Below are positions 8,977 to 17,884 of a stretch of DNA of 64,000 bases, one piece after another (the first letter of the stretch is position 1; each line of letters opens with the position of its first letter). Below the pieces are notes generated by a model. It saw only the letters and a program-made list of their open reading frames with translations. It was not told the origin of the DNA and made no database searches. The DNA is from Proteobacteria bacterium UBA981 (lineage in GTDB: Bacteria; Pseudomonadota; Gammaproteobacteria; Ga0077536). The stretch lies in assembly GCA_002292285.1 (NCBI GenBank), contig DBBP01000027.1, positions 107,298 through 171,297 on the forward strand, written 5' to 3'. The position numbers and the translations under genes are program-made.

Positions 8977-9010
8977 GCGACTCTGGAGCGCGGCGGCGCT
9001 CCGGAGTCGC
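8977..9010. terminator. Long hairpin after the VOC gene
   Basis: Arms of 15 bases (8977-8991 and 8996-9010) pair with a single mismatch around a four-base loop, 12 bases after the VOC stop codon. There is no T-run, so it may be a transcript-stabilising or Rho-associated structure rather than a classic intrinsic terminator. Confidence 0.55.
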
Positions 9011-9206
9011 GATAACCCGCCTAAGTTTTCGATGGCACGCACGCTGAGTCTCGTCCGGGCGCCCAACAGCGTTCGATCTGATGACCGGTTGCCGGGGAAG
9101 CGATAGACTGAGCCTGCTCAGGGCGTGCCTCTTTTTCCGGATCATAAATCGTCCGTGGCAGCGCCTTCAGGCACCCTGATTAAAATTTCGAGCCGGACAG
9201 CAACAC

Positions 9207-9914
9207 GTGAGTGACACAGCCGTTATTGCCGCCGACAGTCTTAATGCTGTCGATCTGTTTCGTGGCTTACCCGCCGACGACCGGCAAGCGATTGCCGAGC
9301 GCCTCAGAGCGCACCGATACCCGGCCGGCAAACACATCGTTGCGCAGGCCGATGATTGCGAAGAGGTGTATTTCATCCTGAGCGGATCGGTGCGCGTCAC
9401 CTACAGCGTGCGCTCCGGCAAAGCTGTGCAGTTTCGTGACCAGCATGCCGGCGAAATGTTTGGCGAGATGTCGGCTATTGATAACCTGCCTCGTTCGGCC
9501 GAGGTCACCGCGCTGAGTGATGTGTTTCTAGCGACCGCCGAAGCCGGCAGCTTTCTGGATATCGCTTCCGGCTATCCGGCGGTTGCGCGTCGATTGCTTG
9601 GCCAACTGACGGCGCGAATCCGGGGGCTCAGCGACCGCGTGGTGGAGTTCTCGACGTTGGGCGTCAACAACCGTATTCACGCAGAGTTGCTGCGCCTGGC
9701 GCGCGAACATGCGCTGTCGGGCAATTGTGCGAGCATTAATCCTTCGCCCACGCACGCCGACATTGCGGCCCGGGTCAGTACCCATCGCGAAGCCGTCACC
9801 CGGGAACTGGCAGTGCTCGAAAAAGGCGGGATTCTGACGCGTGGGCGCGGAAGCCTCGAAATTACCGATGTCGCGCGTCTTGAAGACATGGTCTCAAACG
9901 TCTTTGGCGACTGA
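9207..9914 (+). CDS. Crp/Fnr-family transcriptional regulator
   Basis: A 235-residue regulator with an N-terminal cyclic-nucleotide-binding fold (residues about 18-130, including VYFILSGSVRVTYSVRSGKA and GEMFGEMSAID in the phosphate-binding-cassette position), a long dimerisation helix, and a C-terminal winged helix-turn-helix (DIAARVSTHREAVTRELAVLEKGGILTRGRGSLEI). There is no N-terminal cysteine cluster, so it is not an oxygen-sensing Fnr. The cassette lacks a clear Arg-Thr pair, so cAMP binding is doubtful. The start is GTG at 9207; a second GTG four bases on is out of frame. No neighbour is an obvious sole target. Confidence 0.9.
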   Translation: MSDTAVIAADSLNAVDLFRGLPADDRQAIAERLRAHRYPAGKHIVAQADDCEEVYFILSGSVRVTYSVRSGKAVQFRDQHAGEMFGEMSAIDNLPRSAEVTALSDVFLATAEAGSFLDIASGYPAVARRLLGQLTARIRGLSDRVVEFSTLGVNNRIHAELLRLAREHALSGNCASINPSPTHADIAARVSTHREAVTRELAVLEKGGILTRGRGSLEITDVARLEDMVSNVFGD

Positions 9915-10143
9915 AACAGATAGCGCCTCGCCCGCTCTGCTGCAGCGCTTGTTAACGAACCACTAACCGCCCCATCGTGCCTGTAATCCGGGCAACTTTC
10001 CTCCGATTGAGCCACCGGCCGCGCTCTGCTGGCCGCGATTTCTCGCCATGACCGGCTTTCTTCGTCCCGCTGTGGGTTTTCTCACATCGCCCACGACCTG
10101 CCAGCCCGTAAGCTTTCTCTCAGACCAATTTGGAAGCACGCCC

Positions 10144-10257
10144 ATGACATCAACAATTGACTACACCGCCGCGTTCAGCGCCCTGTTCGCAACTGCAGCG
10201 TTGACCGCCCTACTGAGCCACTCAATTGTGAGCGGATTGCTACCGCCGCTCATTTGA
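10144..10257 (+). CDS. Candidate 37-residue hydrophobic small protein
   Basis: A short frame with a GGAAG ribosome site eight bases before its ATG, followed at once by an 11-C run (10261-10271) and a strong terminator. After a polar MTSTIDY start the product is one hydrophobic helix (FSALFATAALTALLSHSIVS), as in single-span membrane microproteins. I recognise no family. The compact layout of ribosome site, frame and terminator argues that something short is made here; whether it is translated is open. Confidence 0.5.
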   Translation: MTSTIDYTAAFSALFATAALTALLSHSIVSGLLPPLI

Positions 10258-10283
10258 GTTCCCCCCCCCCCGACCCCTATTTA

Positions 10284-10310
10284 CCGGGCTTCCCCAGCCC
10301 GGTTTTTTTT
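10284..10310 (+). terminator. Rho-independent terminator
   Basis: CCGGGCT / AGCCCGG arms (10284-10290 and 10296-10302) around a five-base loop, followed by eight T (10303-10310). It ends the transcript carrying the 37-residue frame. Confidence 0.9.
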
Positions 10311-10568
10311 GCCCGCCAATAGTGCTCGATGGCCCAGGCATTCAACGGAGAAATCGTGGTTGTCACTCACGTAGCAGTGCAGACGATGTCCTCGAAATAC
10401 TGCTGAGACGCGCTCGTCTCGCCCAAATCGCTTCCTGGATACTGACGTAGGTGCGCCTCGAAGGTTAAGGTACCGGGTCATTGTCTTACCGCGTTTGCGT
10501 CTCGCTCAGAGCTTCGCTACAAGCGTGGGGGACAAACCTGACAGCAGAAAACACTTTCGGAGATAGCT

Positions 10569-11624
10569 ATGGAATTCGGCGTTACATTTACTTCTCGCAT
10601 CGGCGATTACGACCTGGTTGCGCTGGCCGAATCGCTCGGATTCGATCAGGCATGGTTCTTCGATTCGCAAATGATCTATTCGGACGTTTACGCCACCATG
10701 GCTGTCGCTGCGCGTGAAACAAAGCGCATCCGCCTGGCCACCGGCGTCGCTGTACCGAGTACGCGTATGGCGCCGGTCATCGCTCACTCGATTGCGAGCG
10801 TCGCGCAACTTGCGCCCGGACGCGTGGAACTCGGCGTCGGTAACGGCAACACCGCACGTTTAACAATGGGTTTACGGCCAGTTCCTTTGGGTCGCATGAA
10901 ACGCGAGATTCGGGTCATCCAGGAACTCCTGCGCGGCGAGGAAGTCATGCACGAATGTGAAGGCGAGTCGCATCTGATTCAGCTCCTGCATCGCGACCAC
11001 GACTTTATCAACCTTGATCATCCGATCTCATTAACGCTATCAGCGTTCGGTGAGAAAACCCTGGCTTTTTGCGGCGCTGAGTGCGATGCCCATTTGTCCT
11101 GGGGTGTTTCGCCCGAAATGCTGACCGCTAACCGAGCCGTTATCGATAAGGCGGCAACAGCAGCTGGGCGTGAACCGGCAAGCATTCCAAGCAAGGCCAT
11201 CGTGCCCCTGTGTATATTGCGCTCCGGCGAAACTTCTGCCAGCGAACGCGTGCTGAAAAGCCTCGGTCCGTTTATTACCAACCTGTTGCACGTATTGTGT
11301 GAATGGGACGAGCAACTGTTGCCCGGCGATGCCAAGATCGCCGAGTTCGTCGAACGCTATCGAAATTACGAGGCTGGCCTGCCGGCCGAACGTCGCCATT
11401 TGATTCTGCATGAAGGCCATCTGGTCTATACGCGACCGGAGGAATACGCCTACCTGGCACCGGAAATCGCGGAAGTTGCAGCGATGATTGGCGACCCGGA
11501 TCAAATCATCGAAAAGATTCGTGCGCTGGAAGCGGCCGGCCTGGAGCACTTTGCGTTTCAGGTCACAGACGATCCAGTCGGGCAAATGCGGGCGTTCGCT
11601 GAAACAGTGATGCGCAGATACTAG
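10569..11624 (+). CDS. LLM-class flavin-dependent oxidoreductase (luciferase-like)
   Basis: A 351-residue TIM-barrel protein of the bacterial-luciferase superfamily. Early strands (MEFGVTFTSR, ALAESLGFDQAWFFDSQ) and the central RIRLATGVAVPSTRMAPVIAHSIASV block are typical, as is PGRVELGVGNGNT, which lines the flavin site. Members use reduced FMN or F420 for monooxygenation or hydride transfer; this one resembles the F420-type branch (methylenetetrahydromethanopterin-reductase-like), but the cofactor cannot be settled here. An insert around residues 125-170 is unusual. GGAG precedes the ATG. It is the first of three luciferase-like genes in the window (also 19347 and 31050), which are not adjacent to one another. 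Confidence 0.85.
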   Translation: MEFGVTFTSRIGDYDLVALAESLGFDQAWFFDSQMIYSDVYATMAVAARETKRIRLATGVAVPSTRMAPVIAHSIASVAQLAPGRVELGVGNGNTARLTMGLRPVPLGRMKREIRVIQELLRGEEVMHECEGESHLIQLLHRDHDFINLDHPISLTLSAFGEKTLAFCGAECDAHLSWGVSPEMLTANRAVIDKAATAAGREPASIPSKAIVPLCILRSGETSASERVLKSLGPFITNLLHVLCEWDEQLLPGDAKIAEFVERYRNYEAGLPAERRHLILHEGHLVYTRPEEYAYLAPEIAEVAAMIGDPDQIIEKIRALEAAGLEHFAFQVTDDPVGQMRAFAETVMRRY

Positions 11625-11776
11625 AGCGCAGTGGTGCGGCGAATTCACAGGCCGTTGGTTGTCGGGTTGAGCGGGTTGGTGCGCGCAGCAGGGTTTGCTT
11701 AAGGGTCCGCGTGCCCGAAAAAAATCACCGTCGTGCGCAGCCCGCACAACCGAACCAGATGACCACCCCGCCTGAA

Positions 11777-11795
11777 TGATGCAACGTTAGCATCA
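11777..11795. promoter_or_regulatory. Inverted repeat upstream of the SDR/carboxyltransferase pair
   Basis: TGATGC and GCATCA are perfect arms around AACGTTA, and a looser TGATG...CATCA pair follows at 11801-11820. The site lies 70 bases before the SDR start codon and looks like an operator for an unidentified regulator. Confidence 0.45.
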
Positions 11796-11864
11796 CACCG
11801 TGATGACGATTCTGGCATCATTCCGCAACAAATTTTCTATCAATCATCCTGCAAGGAGTACGAC

Positions 11865-12683
11865 ATGGCCGCGAAACGGATTCTTATGACTGGTGCATCA
11901 TCTGGGATTGGCGCCGCAACGACTGAGCTTTTCGCTGCGGCAGGCGATGAAGTCATTTCTCTTGATGTGCAGGCCGCGCCGCCCGGTGCCCATACCCATA
12001 TCCATTGCGACATGTCTGACCCGGCTTCCATCGATGCAGCGGTAGCGCAACTGGAAGGTAATTTCGACGCCCTTTTGAACATCGCCGGGGTCCCGGGAAC
12101 AGTGCCCGCGGAACTCATCATGCGGGTGAATACCGTTGGCCTGAAACACTTTACCGAGCAAGTGGTGGGTCGGATTAACGATAACGGTTCGATCGTAAAC
12201 ATTGCTTCGATTGCCGGCTTCAACTGGGCTCGACATCTCAAAGACATCAACGAATTGCTTGCCATAGATGATTACGAACAAGCGGCCGAGTGGTGCAAGG
12301 CGCGCGATATGGATGGCAACACGGCCTATCATTTCAGCAAAGAATGTGTGGTGGTCTACACTATGCAGCTCGCCGGCCGCGATCTCAAACGCGGTCTTCG
12401 CGCGAACAGCATCAGCCCCGGACCCGTAGCGACACCACTGCTGCCGGACTTCAAAGAACAGGCTGGCGGCGGCCAACTTGATTGGGTTATCGACACCATC
12501 GGGCACGCGGCCGAACCGGTCGATATTGCTAACGTAGTCAAGTACCTCGCGACCGGAGAGTGTGCTTTCGTCAATGGCCAGGACATTGTCGTCGATCGCG
12601 GATTCTCCGCTGGGCTCGCGATGGGTTGGGTCGACAAAAACGAATCCCCGTTAATGAAAGCGCGGGCTGCCGCCAAATCATGA
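11865..12683 (+). CDS. Short-chain dehydrogenase (3-alpha-hydroxysteroid / coniferyl-alcohol dehydrogenase-like)
   Basis: A 272-residue NAD(P)-dependent SDR. The nucleotide-binding glycine motif is TGASSGIG (residues 9-16), the structural NIAG motif follows near 70, and the catalytic pair is in YHFSK (Tyr and Lys). The long loop around residues 125-145 before the active-site Tyr and the overall form resemble 3-alpha-hydroxysteroid and coniferyl-alcohol dehydrogenases. AAGGAG lies just before the ATG. Its stop overlaps the start of the carboxyltransferase gene by four bases (ATGA), so the two should be translationally coupled and act in one pathway. The substrate is unknown. Confidence 0.88.
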   Translation: MAAKRILMTGASSGIGAATTELFAAAGDEVISLDVQAAPPGAHTHIHCDMSDPASIDAAVAQLEGNFDALLNIAGVPGTVPAELIMRVNTVGLKHFTEQVVGRINDNGSIVNIASIAGFNWARHLKDINELLAIDDYEQAAEWCKARDMDGNTAYHFSKECVVVYTMQLAGRDLKRGLRANSISPGPVATPLLPDFKEQAGGGQLDWVIDTIGHAAEPVDIANVVKYLATGECAFVNGQDIVVDRGFSAGLAMGWVDKNESPLMKARAAAKS

Positions 12684-14242
12684 GTTGGGAGGGCGAGGTC
12701 GAAGGGATTCACCAGCGCCGGGCGCTGGTAGCGGCGCAAGGTGGCGCGACGGCGGTCGAACAACAACATGCGCGCGGCAAACTTAGCGTCCGCGAGCGCG
12801 TAGAAACATTGCTCGATAAGGGCAGCTTTCGTGAGTACGGCCGCGTCGCTGGCGGCGCGGTGCTCGACGATAGTGGCGACATCGAATCGTTCACGCCCGC
12901 TAACTACCTGGTCGGATTCGGCAAGATTAATGCGCGCCCGGTCGTGGTCGGTGGCGAGGATTTTACTGTTAAAGGTGGTTCGCCAAATGCCTCCGGGTTG
13001 CGCAAAAGCGTATACGCCGAGCATCTTGCCGTCACCTATCGCACACCGTTGTTGCGCTTGCTCGAAGGCGGCGGCGGCAGTGTCGGGTCGGGCGATGAAG
13101 ATCCGAAAAAGCCGCGTACGGTCGGCGAGCCGGTCTACAGTGCGCCACGCTTTGCGATCATCGCCGACGCTATGAGCAAAATACCTATCGCTTCTGCCGC
13201 GCTTGGCCCGGTCGCGGGCTTTCCGGCGGGGCGGTTGGTGGCCTCGCATTTCTCTGTGATGGCCCGTGGCACGTCGCAAATCATGATCGGTGGGCCGGCG
13301 CTGGTGAAACGCGCGCTGGGTCGAGACCTCAGCAAAGAAGAACTCGGTGGCGTTGCCGTGCATGCCAAATCTGGCGTCGTCGACAATATTGCCGAAGATG
13401 AATACGACGCCCTGGTACAGATGCGCCAGTTCCTGAGCTATCTACCGCAGAACGTATGGGAGACAGCGCCGCGCATAAGCTGCACCGATCCCCTCGATCG
13501 CTGCGAAGACGCGCTTGCGAGCATCGTGCCGCGCAATCGCCGCCATCCTTTCGACATGTTTGCGTTGGTCAATCATGTGGTCGATCGCGACTCGTTTTTC
13601 CCGATGACACGCGCGTTTGGGCCGGGATTAATTGTCGGACTTGCGCGCGTCAACGGTCAGCCGGTTGGCATCACGGCGAACGACTGTCGCTACTACGCGG
13701 GTGCAATGACCGCTGAAGCAGCCCAAAAAATGCGGCGCATGATTGAACTCTGCGATACCTTCCATTTACCCATCGTCAACTTTGTCGACGAGCCGGGCTT
13801 CATGATTGGACCTGATGCGGAAAGTGCCGCGACAATTCGCTACGGCATGGCGGCTGTTGCTGCAGCCGCGCAAGCGCAAGTACCGTGGGCCTCGATCCGC
13901 GTGCGTAAATCGTTTGGCGTCGCGGGCGCGGCGCACTATGGCCCGGACGCGTATATCCTCGACTGGCCGTCGGCGGAGTCCGGTGCCTTACCGCTGGAAG
14001 GCGGCGTGGCAGTAGCATTTCATCGTCAAATCGCCGCAGCTGACGACCCCGATGCTCTGCGTGCCGAACTCGAAGCCAAATTTGAGCGCAGTCGCTCACC
14101 GTATCGCGCCGCCGAATCTTTCGCCGTGCATGACGTTATTGACCCGCGTGAAACGCGCCCACTGTTGTGTGACTGGATAGAACTCAGCCAGGCCAGGCTC
14201 GCCGGGCTAACTGGCGAAACCCGATTCGGTATGCGCCCGTAA
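12680..14242 (+). CDS. Acyl-CoA carboxylase carboxyltransferase (beta) subunit
   Basis: A 520-residue carboxyltransferase with the two crotonase-like halves of propionyl-/methylcrotonyl-CoA carboxylase beta subunits. Seen are ARGKLSVRERVETLLDKGSF near the N terminus, GGGGSVGSG in the first half, and FVDEPGFMIGPDAE plus IRVRKSFGVAGAAHYG in the second, which form the acyl-CoA and biotin pockets. The start is the ATG that overlaps the SDR stop; the frame is open further upstream but only inside the SDR gene. No biotin-carboxylase or biotin-carrier gene lies beside it, which is unusual; it would need a partner from elsewhere, or act as a decarboxylase-type or other CoA enzyme. Coupling to an SDR suggests a dedicated catabolic step. 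Confidence 0.87.
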   Translation: MSWEGEVEGIHQRRALVAAQGGATAVEQQHARGKLSVRERVETLLDKGSFREYGRVAGGAVLDDSGDIESFTPANYLVGFGKINARPVVVGGEDFTVKGGSPNASGLRKSVYAEHLAVTYRTPLLRLLEGGGGSVGSGDEDPKKPRTVGEPVYSAPRFAIIADAMSKIPIASAALGPVAGFPAGRLVASHFSVMARGTSQIMIGGPALVKRALGRDLSKEELGGVAVHAKSGVVDNIAEDEYDALVQMRQFLSYLPQNVWETAPRISCTDPLDRCEDALASIVPRNRRHPFDMFALVNHVVDRDSFFPMTRAFGPGLIVGLARVNGQPVGITANDCRYYAGAMTAEAAQKMRRMIELCDTFHLPIVNFVDEPGFMIGPDAESAATIRYGMAAVAAAAQAQVPWASIRVRKSFGVAGAAHYGPDAYILDWPSAESGALPLEGGVAVAFHRQIAAADDPDALRAELEAKFERSRSPYRAAESFAVHDVIDPRETRPLLCDWIELSQARLAGLTGETRFGMRP

Positions 14243-14253
14243 GCTAAACACGA

Positions 14254-15003
14254 TCAGTCCACCCCTACGGCAGCACCGAGGGTGTCGCCTATGCCTTCGT
14301 GAATCACGAGGTCTGCACTGCCGTCGAGCTCAGTTGCATCGCGATTGATGATGACCAACCGGGCGCCGGCATCTTTCGCTAAACGTGGGAAACCGGCCGC
14401 CGGGTAAACCACCAGCGACGAACCCAGCACTATGAACAAATCGCAGGCGAGCGTGGCACGCTCAGCACGCTGCATTTCGGCCTCTGGCATCGCCTGGCCA
14501 AATGAGATGGTGGCACTCTTGATCAAACCGCCGCACACCTCGCACACAGGTAGTGTTTCGTCACGCTCAAACGCATCGATGATTGGCTCGAGCGCGTAGC
14601 GCTTGGCGCAAGTCAGACAGCGGGCGTAGGTCGTGTTGCCGTGCAATTCGATAATTCGCTCGTCGTCGATGCCGGAAGCCTGGTGCAGACCATCGACGTT
14701 TTGCGTGATCACCTCCGACATGCGACCCGCTTCGATCAGCGCGGCAACAGCGCGATGCCCACGATTCGGCGTGGCTTGCTTGAAGTCACGGTCAATAACG
14801 ATTTTTCGCCGCCAGGCCTCGCGGCGCATATCTTCCGAATTAACGAAGTCGTCAAACATAATCGGCTGCATCTTTGACCAGATCCCGCCAGGGCTGCGGA
14901 AATCGGGAATGCCGGATTCGGTGCTGATACCTGCGCCAGTAAACGCCACCGCGCGTTTGCTGTCTTGTAGAAGTGCCGTCAGGGCAGTAATCAAAGCGGA
15001 CAT
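14254..15003 (-). CDS. cobB: Sir2-family NAD-dependent protein deacylase
   Basis: A 249-residue sirtuin. The NAD-binding GAGISTESGIPDFRSPGGIW, the TQNVDGLHQASG motif, the catalytic histidine in ELHGNT and a complete zinc knuckle (CLTC...CEVC) are all present, followed by GSSLVVYPAAGFP. It should remove acyl groups from lysines using NAD+, in the cytoplasm. The ATG at 15003 has GGAGG five bases upstream; earlier starts are less well placed. It is convergent with the carboxyltransferase gene, 11 bases apart. Members near CoA-metabolism genes often reactivate acylated acyl-CoA synthetases, but no such gene is visible here. Confidence 0.92.
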   Translation of the reverse strand: MSALITALTALLQDSKRAVAFTGAGISTESGIPDFRSPGGIWSKMQPIMFDDFVNSEDMRREAWRRKIVIDRDFKQATPNRGHRAVAALIEAGRMSEVITQNVDGLHQASGIDDERIIELHGNTTYARCLTCAKRYALEPIIDAFERDETLPVCEVCGGLIKSATISFGQAMPEAEMQRAERATLACDLFIVLGSSLVVYPAAGFPRLAKDAGARLVIINRDATELDGSADLVIHEGIGDTLGAAVGVD

Positions 15004-15163
15004 TGAGGCCTCCATACAGTCCAATTTTTGCAGCGCTGTCACTCATCAGGCCATCGGTTGCTGATAATATGAAATTCAACACCGCGATGCGCCCGTGTCG
15101 TAATCAGCCCACACCTTGGGTGGGCCACCAACCGGACCGTGAGGCTTTCGAACAATTAATCCT

Positions 15164-16141
15164 ATGAGTGATCAGGCAGAAACGCGCATCCCACCCGAAT
15201 TGCGGCCCGAACAGGGCGAACTTGGCTACAAGCTGGACGATGCACTCGATGCTGTCGTGTCGCTACAGGCACATATTCCCGAAGACGCGTTTACTGCGTC
15301 GATTCTGGGTACCGAGCGGGCCGGGCACGGCGTCATCATCGGCGACACCGGGCTTATTGTCACAATTGGCTACCTCGTCACTGAGGCGGATCAAATCTGG
15401 GTGGTCACGAATGCCGGACAGGCCGTCACCGGACATCTGGTCGGTTACGACTACGAGACCGGCTTCGGTCTCATTCAGGCCTTGGGCCGGCTTGATGCGC
15501 CAGTAATGGAGCTCGGCAGTTCCGATGCGTTGCAAGTCGGTGAAGAACTGGTCGTAGCCGGCTGCGGCGGTGTCGAAGAGGCTTTGAAAGTCCACGTTGC
15601 CGCACGCCGCGAGTTTGCGGGCTATTGGGAATACGTTCTCGATGACGCCTTGTTCACGACGCCGGCACATCCAAACTGGGGCGGCGCAGCACTGATAGGC
15701 GGCGACGGACGCTTGTGCGGGATCGGTTCGCTCTATATCGATCAAATCGTCCCCGAACTACCGAACGTAGACGGTAATCTGAGCGTCCCCATCGATTATC
15801 TCAAACCCATTATGGAAGAGCTGCAAATGTACGGCCGAACGCTCAAGCCGGCACGACCGTGGCTGGGAATGTTCGTTTCCGAAGTAGAGGACCGCTTCAT
15901 GATTGCCGGCGTGTACAACGACGCGCCAGCAACCGCTGCAGGGTTGCAAGCCGGCGACGTGGTCCTGGATATCGGCGGGCGCCCGCCGACGGATTTGTCG
16001 GGGCTGTTCCGCTCCATGTGGGCAGTTGGTCCGGCCGGCTGTGATATTCCCTTTCGCGTCGAGCGGGATGGTGAAACATTGGAGATTGCCGTGACCTCTG
16101 TTGACCGACGGGATTTCTGGAAAGCGCCGAGCTTTCACTGA
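15164..16141 (+). CDS. HtrA/S1C-like protein with catalytic triad lost, plus PDZ domain
   Basis: A 325-residue protein with a trypsin-like domain (about 25-225) and a C-terminal PDZ domain (about 230-320, PWLGMFVSEVE then APATAAGLQAGDVVLDI). All three catalytic positions are altered. Where HtrA has TNNHVV there is TIGYLV (Tyr70 for His). The aspartate block reads GYDYETGFG (Gly100 for Asp). The GNSGG loop is PNWGG (Trp172 for Ser). No signal peptide or membrane anchor precedes it. It is therefore probably a cytoplasmic peptide-binding pseudoprotease rather than a periplasmic protease. It stands alone between the sirtuin and the amidase. Confidence 0.82.
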   Translation: MSDQAETRIPPELRPEQGELGYKLDDALDAVVSLQAHIPEDAFTASILGTERAGHGVIIGDTGLIVTIGYLVTEADQIWVVTNAGQAVTGHLVGYDYETGFGLIQALGRLDAPVMELGSSDALQVGEELVVAGCGGVEEALKVHVAARREFAGYWEYVLDDALFTTPAHPNWGGAALIGGDGRLCGIGSLYIDQIVPELPNVDGNLSVPIDYLKPIMEELQMYGRTLKPARPWLGMFVSEVEDRFMIAGVYNDAPATAAGLQAGDVVLDIGGRPPTDLSGLFRSMWAVGPAGCDIPFRVERDGETLEIAVTSVDRRDFWKAPSFH

Positions 16142-16264
16142 TTCGAAGCTGACGGCGTGGTACCGCGCCCGGTGCCAGGCTGGTGGCCAAGCCAGGTAGA
16201 ACCTGAGCTTTAGAGTGTCTTTGCCAGCGCAACAGGTGTGTCTGGCCACTGATTAGGAGCTTCC

Positions 16265-17785
16265 ATGTCAGACAAGCCCGCCGTTCCCGCCGCGTCGCTC
16301 AATGAACTTAAAACCGCAGCGAAGCAACTTCACTTCAACATGGATGACGATGAACTCACCCTCTACGGGCAGTTCATGGGCGGTCTTATCAGCGACATGA
16401 ATTTGATCGATTCGCTGTCCGCACCGTCCTTGCCGGTCCGCTATCCGCGCGGCGAAGTAACGCGTCCTGATCCGGACAACAATCCTTACAACGCTTGGAA
16501 CTGGCAGTGCGTTATTGAGGGCGCGAGTAGCGGCTCACTGCGCGGTAAGCGGGTGGCGATTAAAGACAATATCGGTGTCGCCGGCGTGCCAATGATGAAC
16601 GGCTCAGCAGTCTACGAAGACTTCGTGCCCGGCGAGGATGCCACGGTGGTGACTCGCGTACTTGACGCGGGCGGCACTATTTTGGGTAAGGCAGTCTGTG
16701 AGAATTATTGCTTTTCCGGCGGCAGCCACACCACCGCTACCGGGCCGGTGCGCAACCCGCATAACGAAAACCACATGACCGGCGGTTCTTCGAGCGGCTG
16801 TGCTGCACTGATCGTTGGCGGTCAGGTGGATATGGGCATCGGCAGCGATCAGGGAGGGTCGGTGCGCATACCCAGTTCATTTTCCGGTTGCTACGGCATT
16901 AAACCGAGCTACGGGCTGGTGCCGTACACCGGCGCCGCGCCAATCGAGCAAACGGTCGATCATCTCGGACCGATGGCGGGCAGCAGCGCTGATTGCGCCC
17001 TGTTGCTGGAAGTCATCGCTGGCTATGACGATGGCCTGGATCCCCGCCAACGCACAATTCTACAGCCCAAGGCCTACTGCGGTGAGCTCGAAAAGGGCGT
17101 CAGCGGTCTACGCATAGGCATCGTAAAAGAGGGTTTCGGCATTGCCGGTTCGCAACCCGACGTCGACGCGATGGTCCGTGAAGCTGCCGCGCGCTTCGGC
17201 ACCGCGGGAGCCGAGGTCAGTGAGGTATCTATCCCGGAACATCACCAGGGTGGCGCAATCATGATGTCGAGTATTCTCGATGGCACGCTCTCGACCCTGA
17301 CCGATCTCGGCCCCAATGGCCCGGTAGGCGGGGGGCATTCGATGCTGGAAGCGATTCGCTTCTACTACGACGCACAGCGCGATCGCGCTGATCTCATGCC
17401 AGTCACGGTTAAAACTGTGCTCTTGTGCGCACGCATTTTGCGCAGTCGCTACGGCAACTATTATTCGGCCAAGGCGCAGAATCTGGTGCGCACGCTCCGG
17501 GCGACGTATGACCGCGCATTCTCTGAATATGACCTGTTGGTGATGCCGACTACGCCAATGAAGGCACATAAAATTCCGCCGCCGGACGCAACGCTCAGCG
17601 AGGTGCTCGGCTGCGCGTTGGATATGCTCGGTAATACCGCACCATTCGATTCAACCGGTCACCCTTCCATGAGCGTACCGGCAGGCATGTCCGATGGTTT
17701 ACCGGTTGGCATGATGCTGACTGGCCGCTACGGCGAAGACGACATTGTGTTACGTGCGGGACACGCTTTCGAAAAACTTGGCTAA
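16265..17785 (+). CDS. Amidase, amidase-signature family
   Basis: A 506-residue amidase-signature hydrolase. The Ser-cisSer-Lys triad is visible: Lys in VAIKDNIGVAG, cis-Ser in MTGGSSSGCAAL, and nucleophile Ser in GIGSDQGGSVRIPSSFSGCYG. An N-terminal helical domain of about 90 residues precedes the core, as in aliphatic and aryl amidases and nitrile-pathway amidases, not in GatA. No GatB/GatC partner is nearby, so glutamyl-tRNA amidotransfer is unlikely. AGGAG lies before the ATG. Substrate is unknown; cytoplasmic. Confidence 0.9.
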   Translation: MSDKPAVPAASLNELKTAAKQLHFNMDDDELTLYGQFMGGLISDMNLIDSLSAPSLPVRYPRGEVTRPDPDNNPYNAWNWQCVIEGASSGSLRGKRVAIKDNIGVAGVPMMNGSAVYEDFVPGEDATVVTRVLDAGGTILGKAVCENYCFSGGSHTTATGPVRNPHNENHMTGGSSSGCAALIVGGQVDMGIGSDQGGSVRIPSSFSGCYGIKPSYGLVPYTGAAPIEQTVDHLGPMAGSSADCALLLEVIAGYDDGLDPRQRTILQPKAYCGELEKGVSGLRIGIVKEGFGIAGSQPDVDAMVREAAARFGTAGAEVSEVSIPEHHQGGAIMMSSILDGTLSTLTDLGPNGPVGGGHSMLEAIRFYYDAQRDRADLMPVTVKTVLLCARILRSRYGNYYSAKAQNLVRTLRATYDRAFSEYDLLVMPTTPMKAHKIPPPDATLSEVLGCALDMLGNTAPFDSTGHPSMSVPAGMSDGLPVGMMLTGRYGEDDIVLRAGHAFEKLG

Positions 17786-17884
17786 GACGATTCAGATCGA
17801 AGTGGCCCTGTCGTGGTTTCATCAGGCTGCAGGTGGTTCGCGACAGGCAACCTGCGTGCTCCTGCCTCACACTGCGAGTTGCGC

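Noticed and set aside
12356..13363. A 335-codon open frame antisense to the SDR and carboxyltransferase genes
   Set aside because: Composition is shadow-like and both overlapping sense genes have full catalytic motifs.
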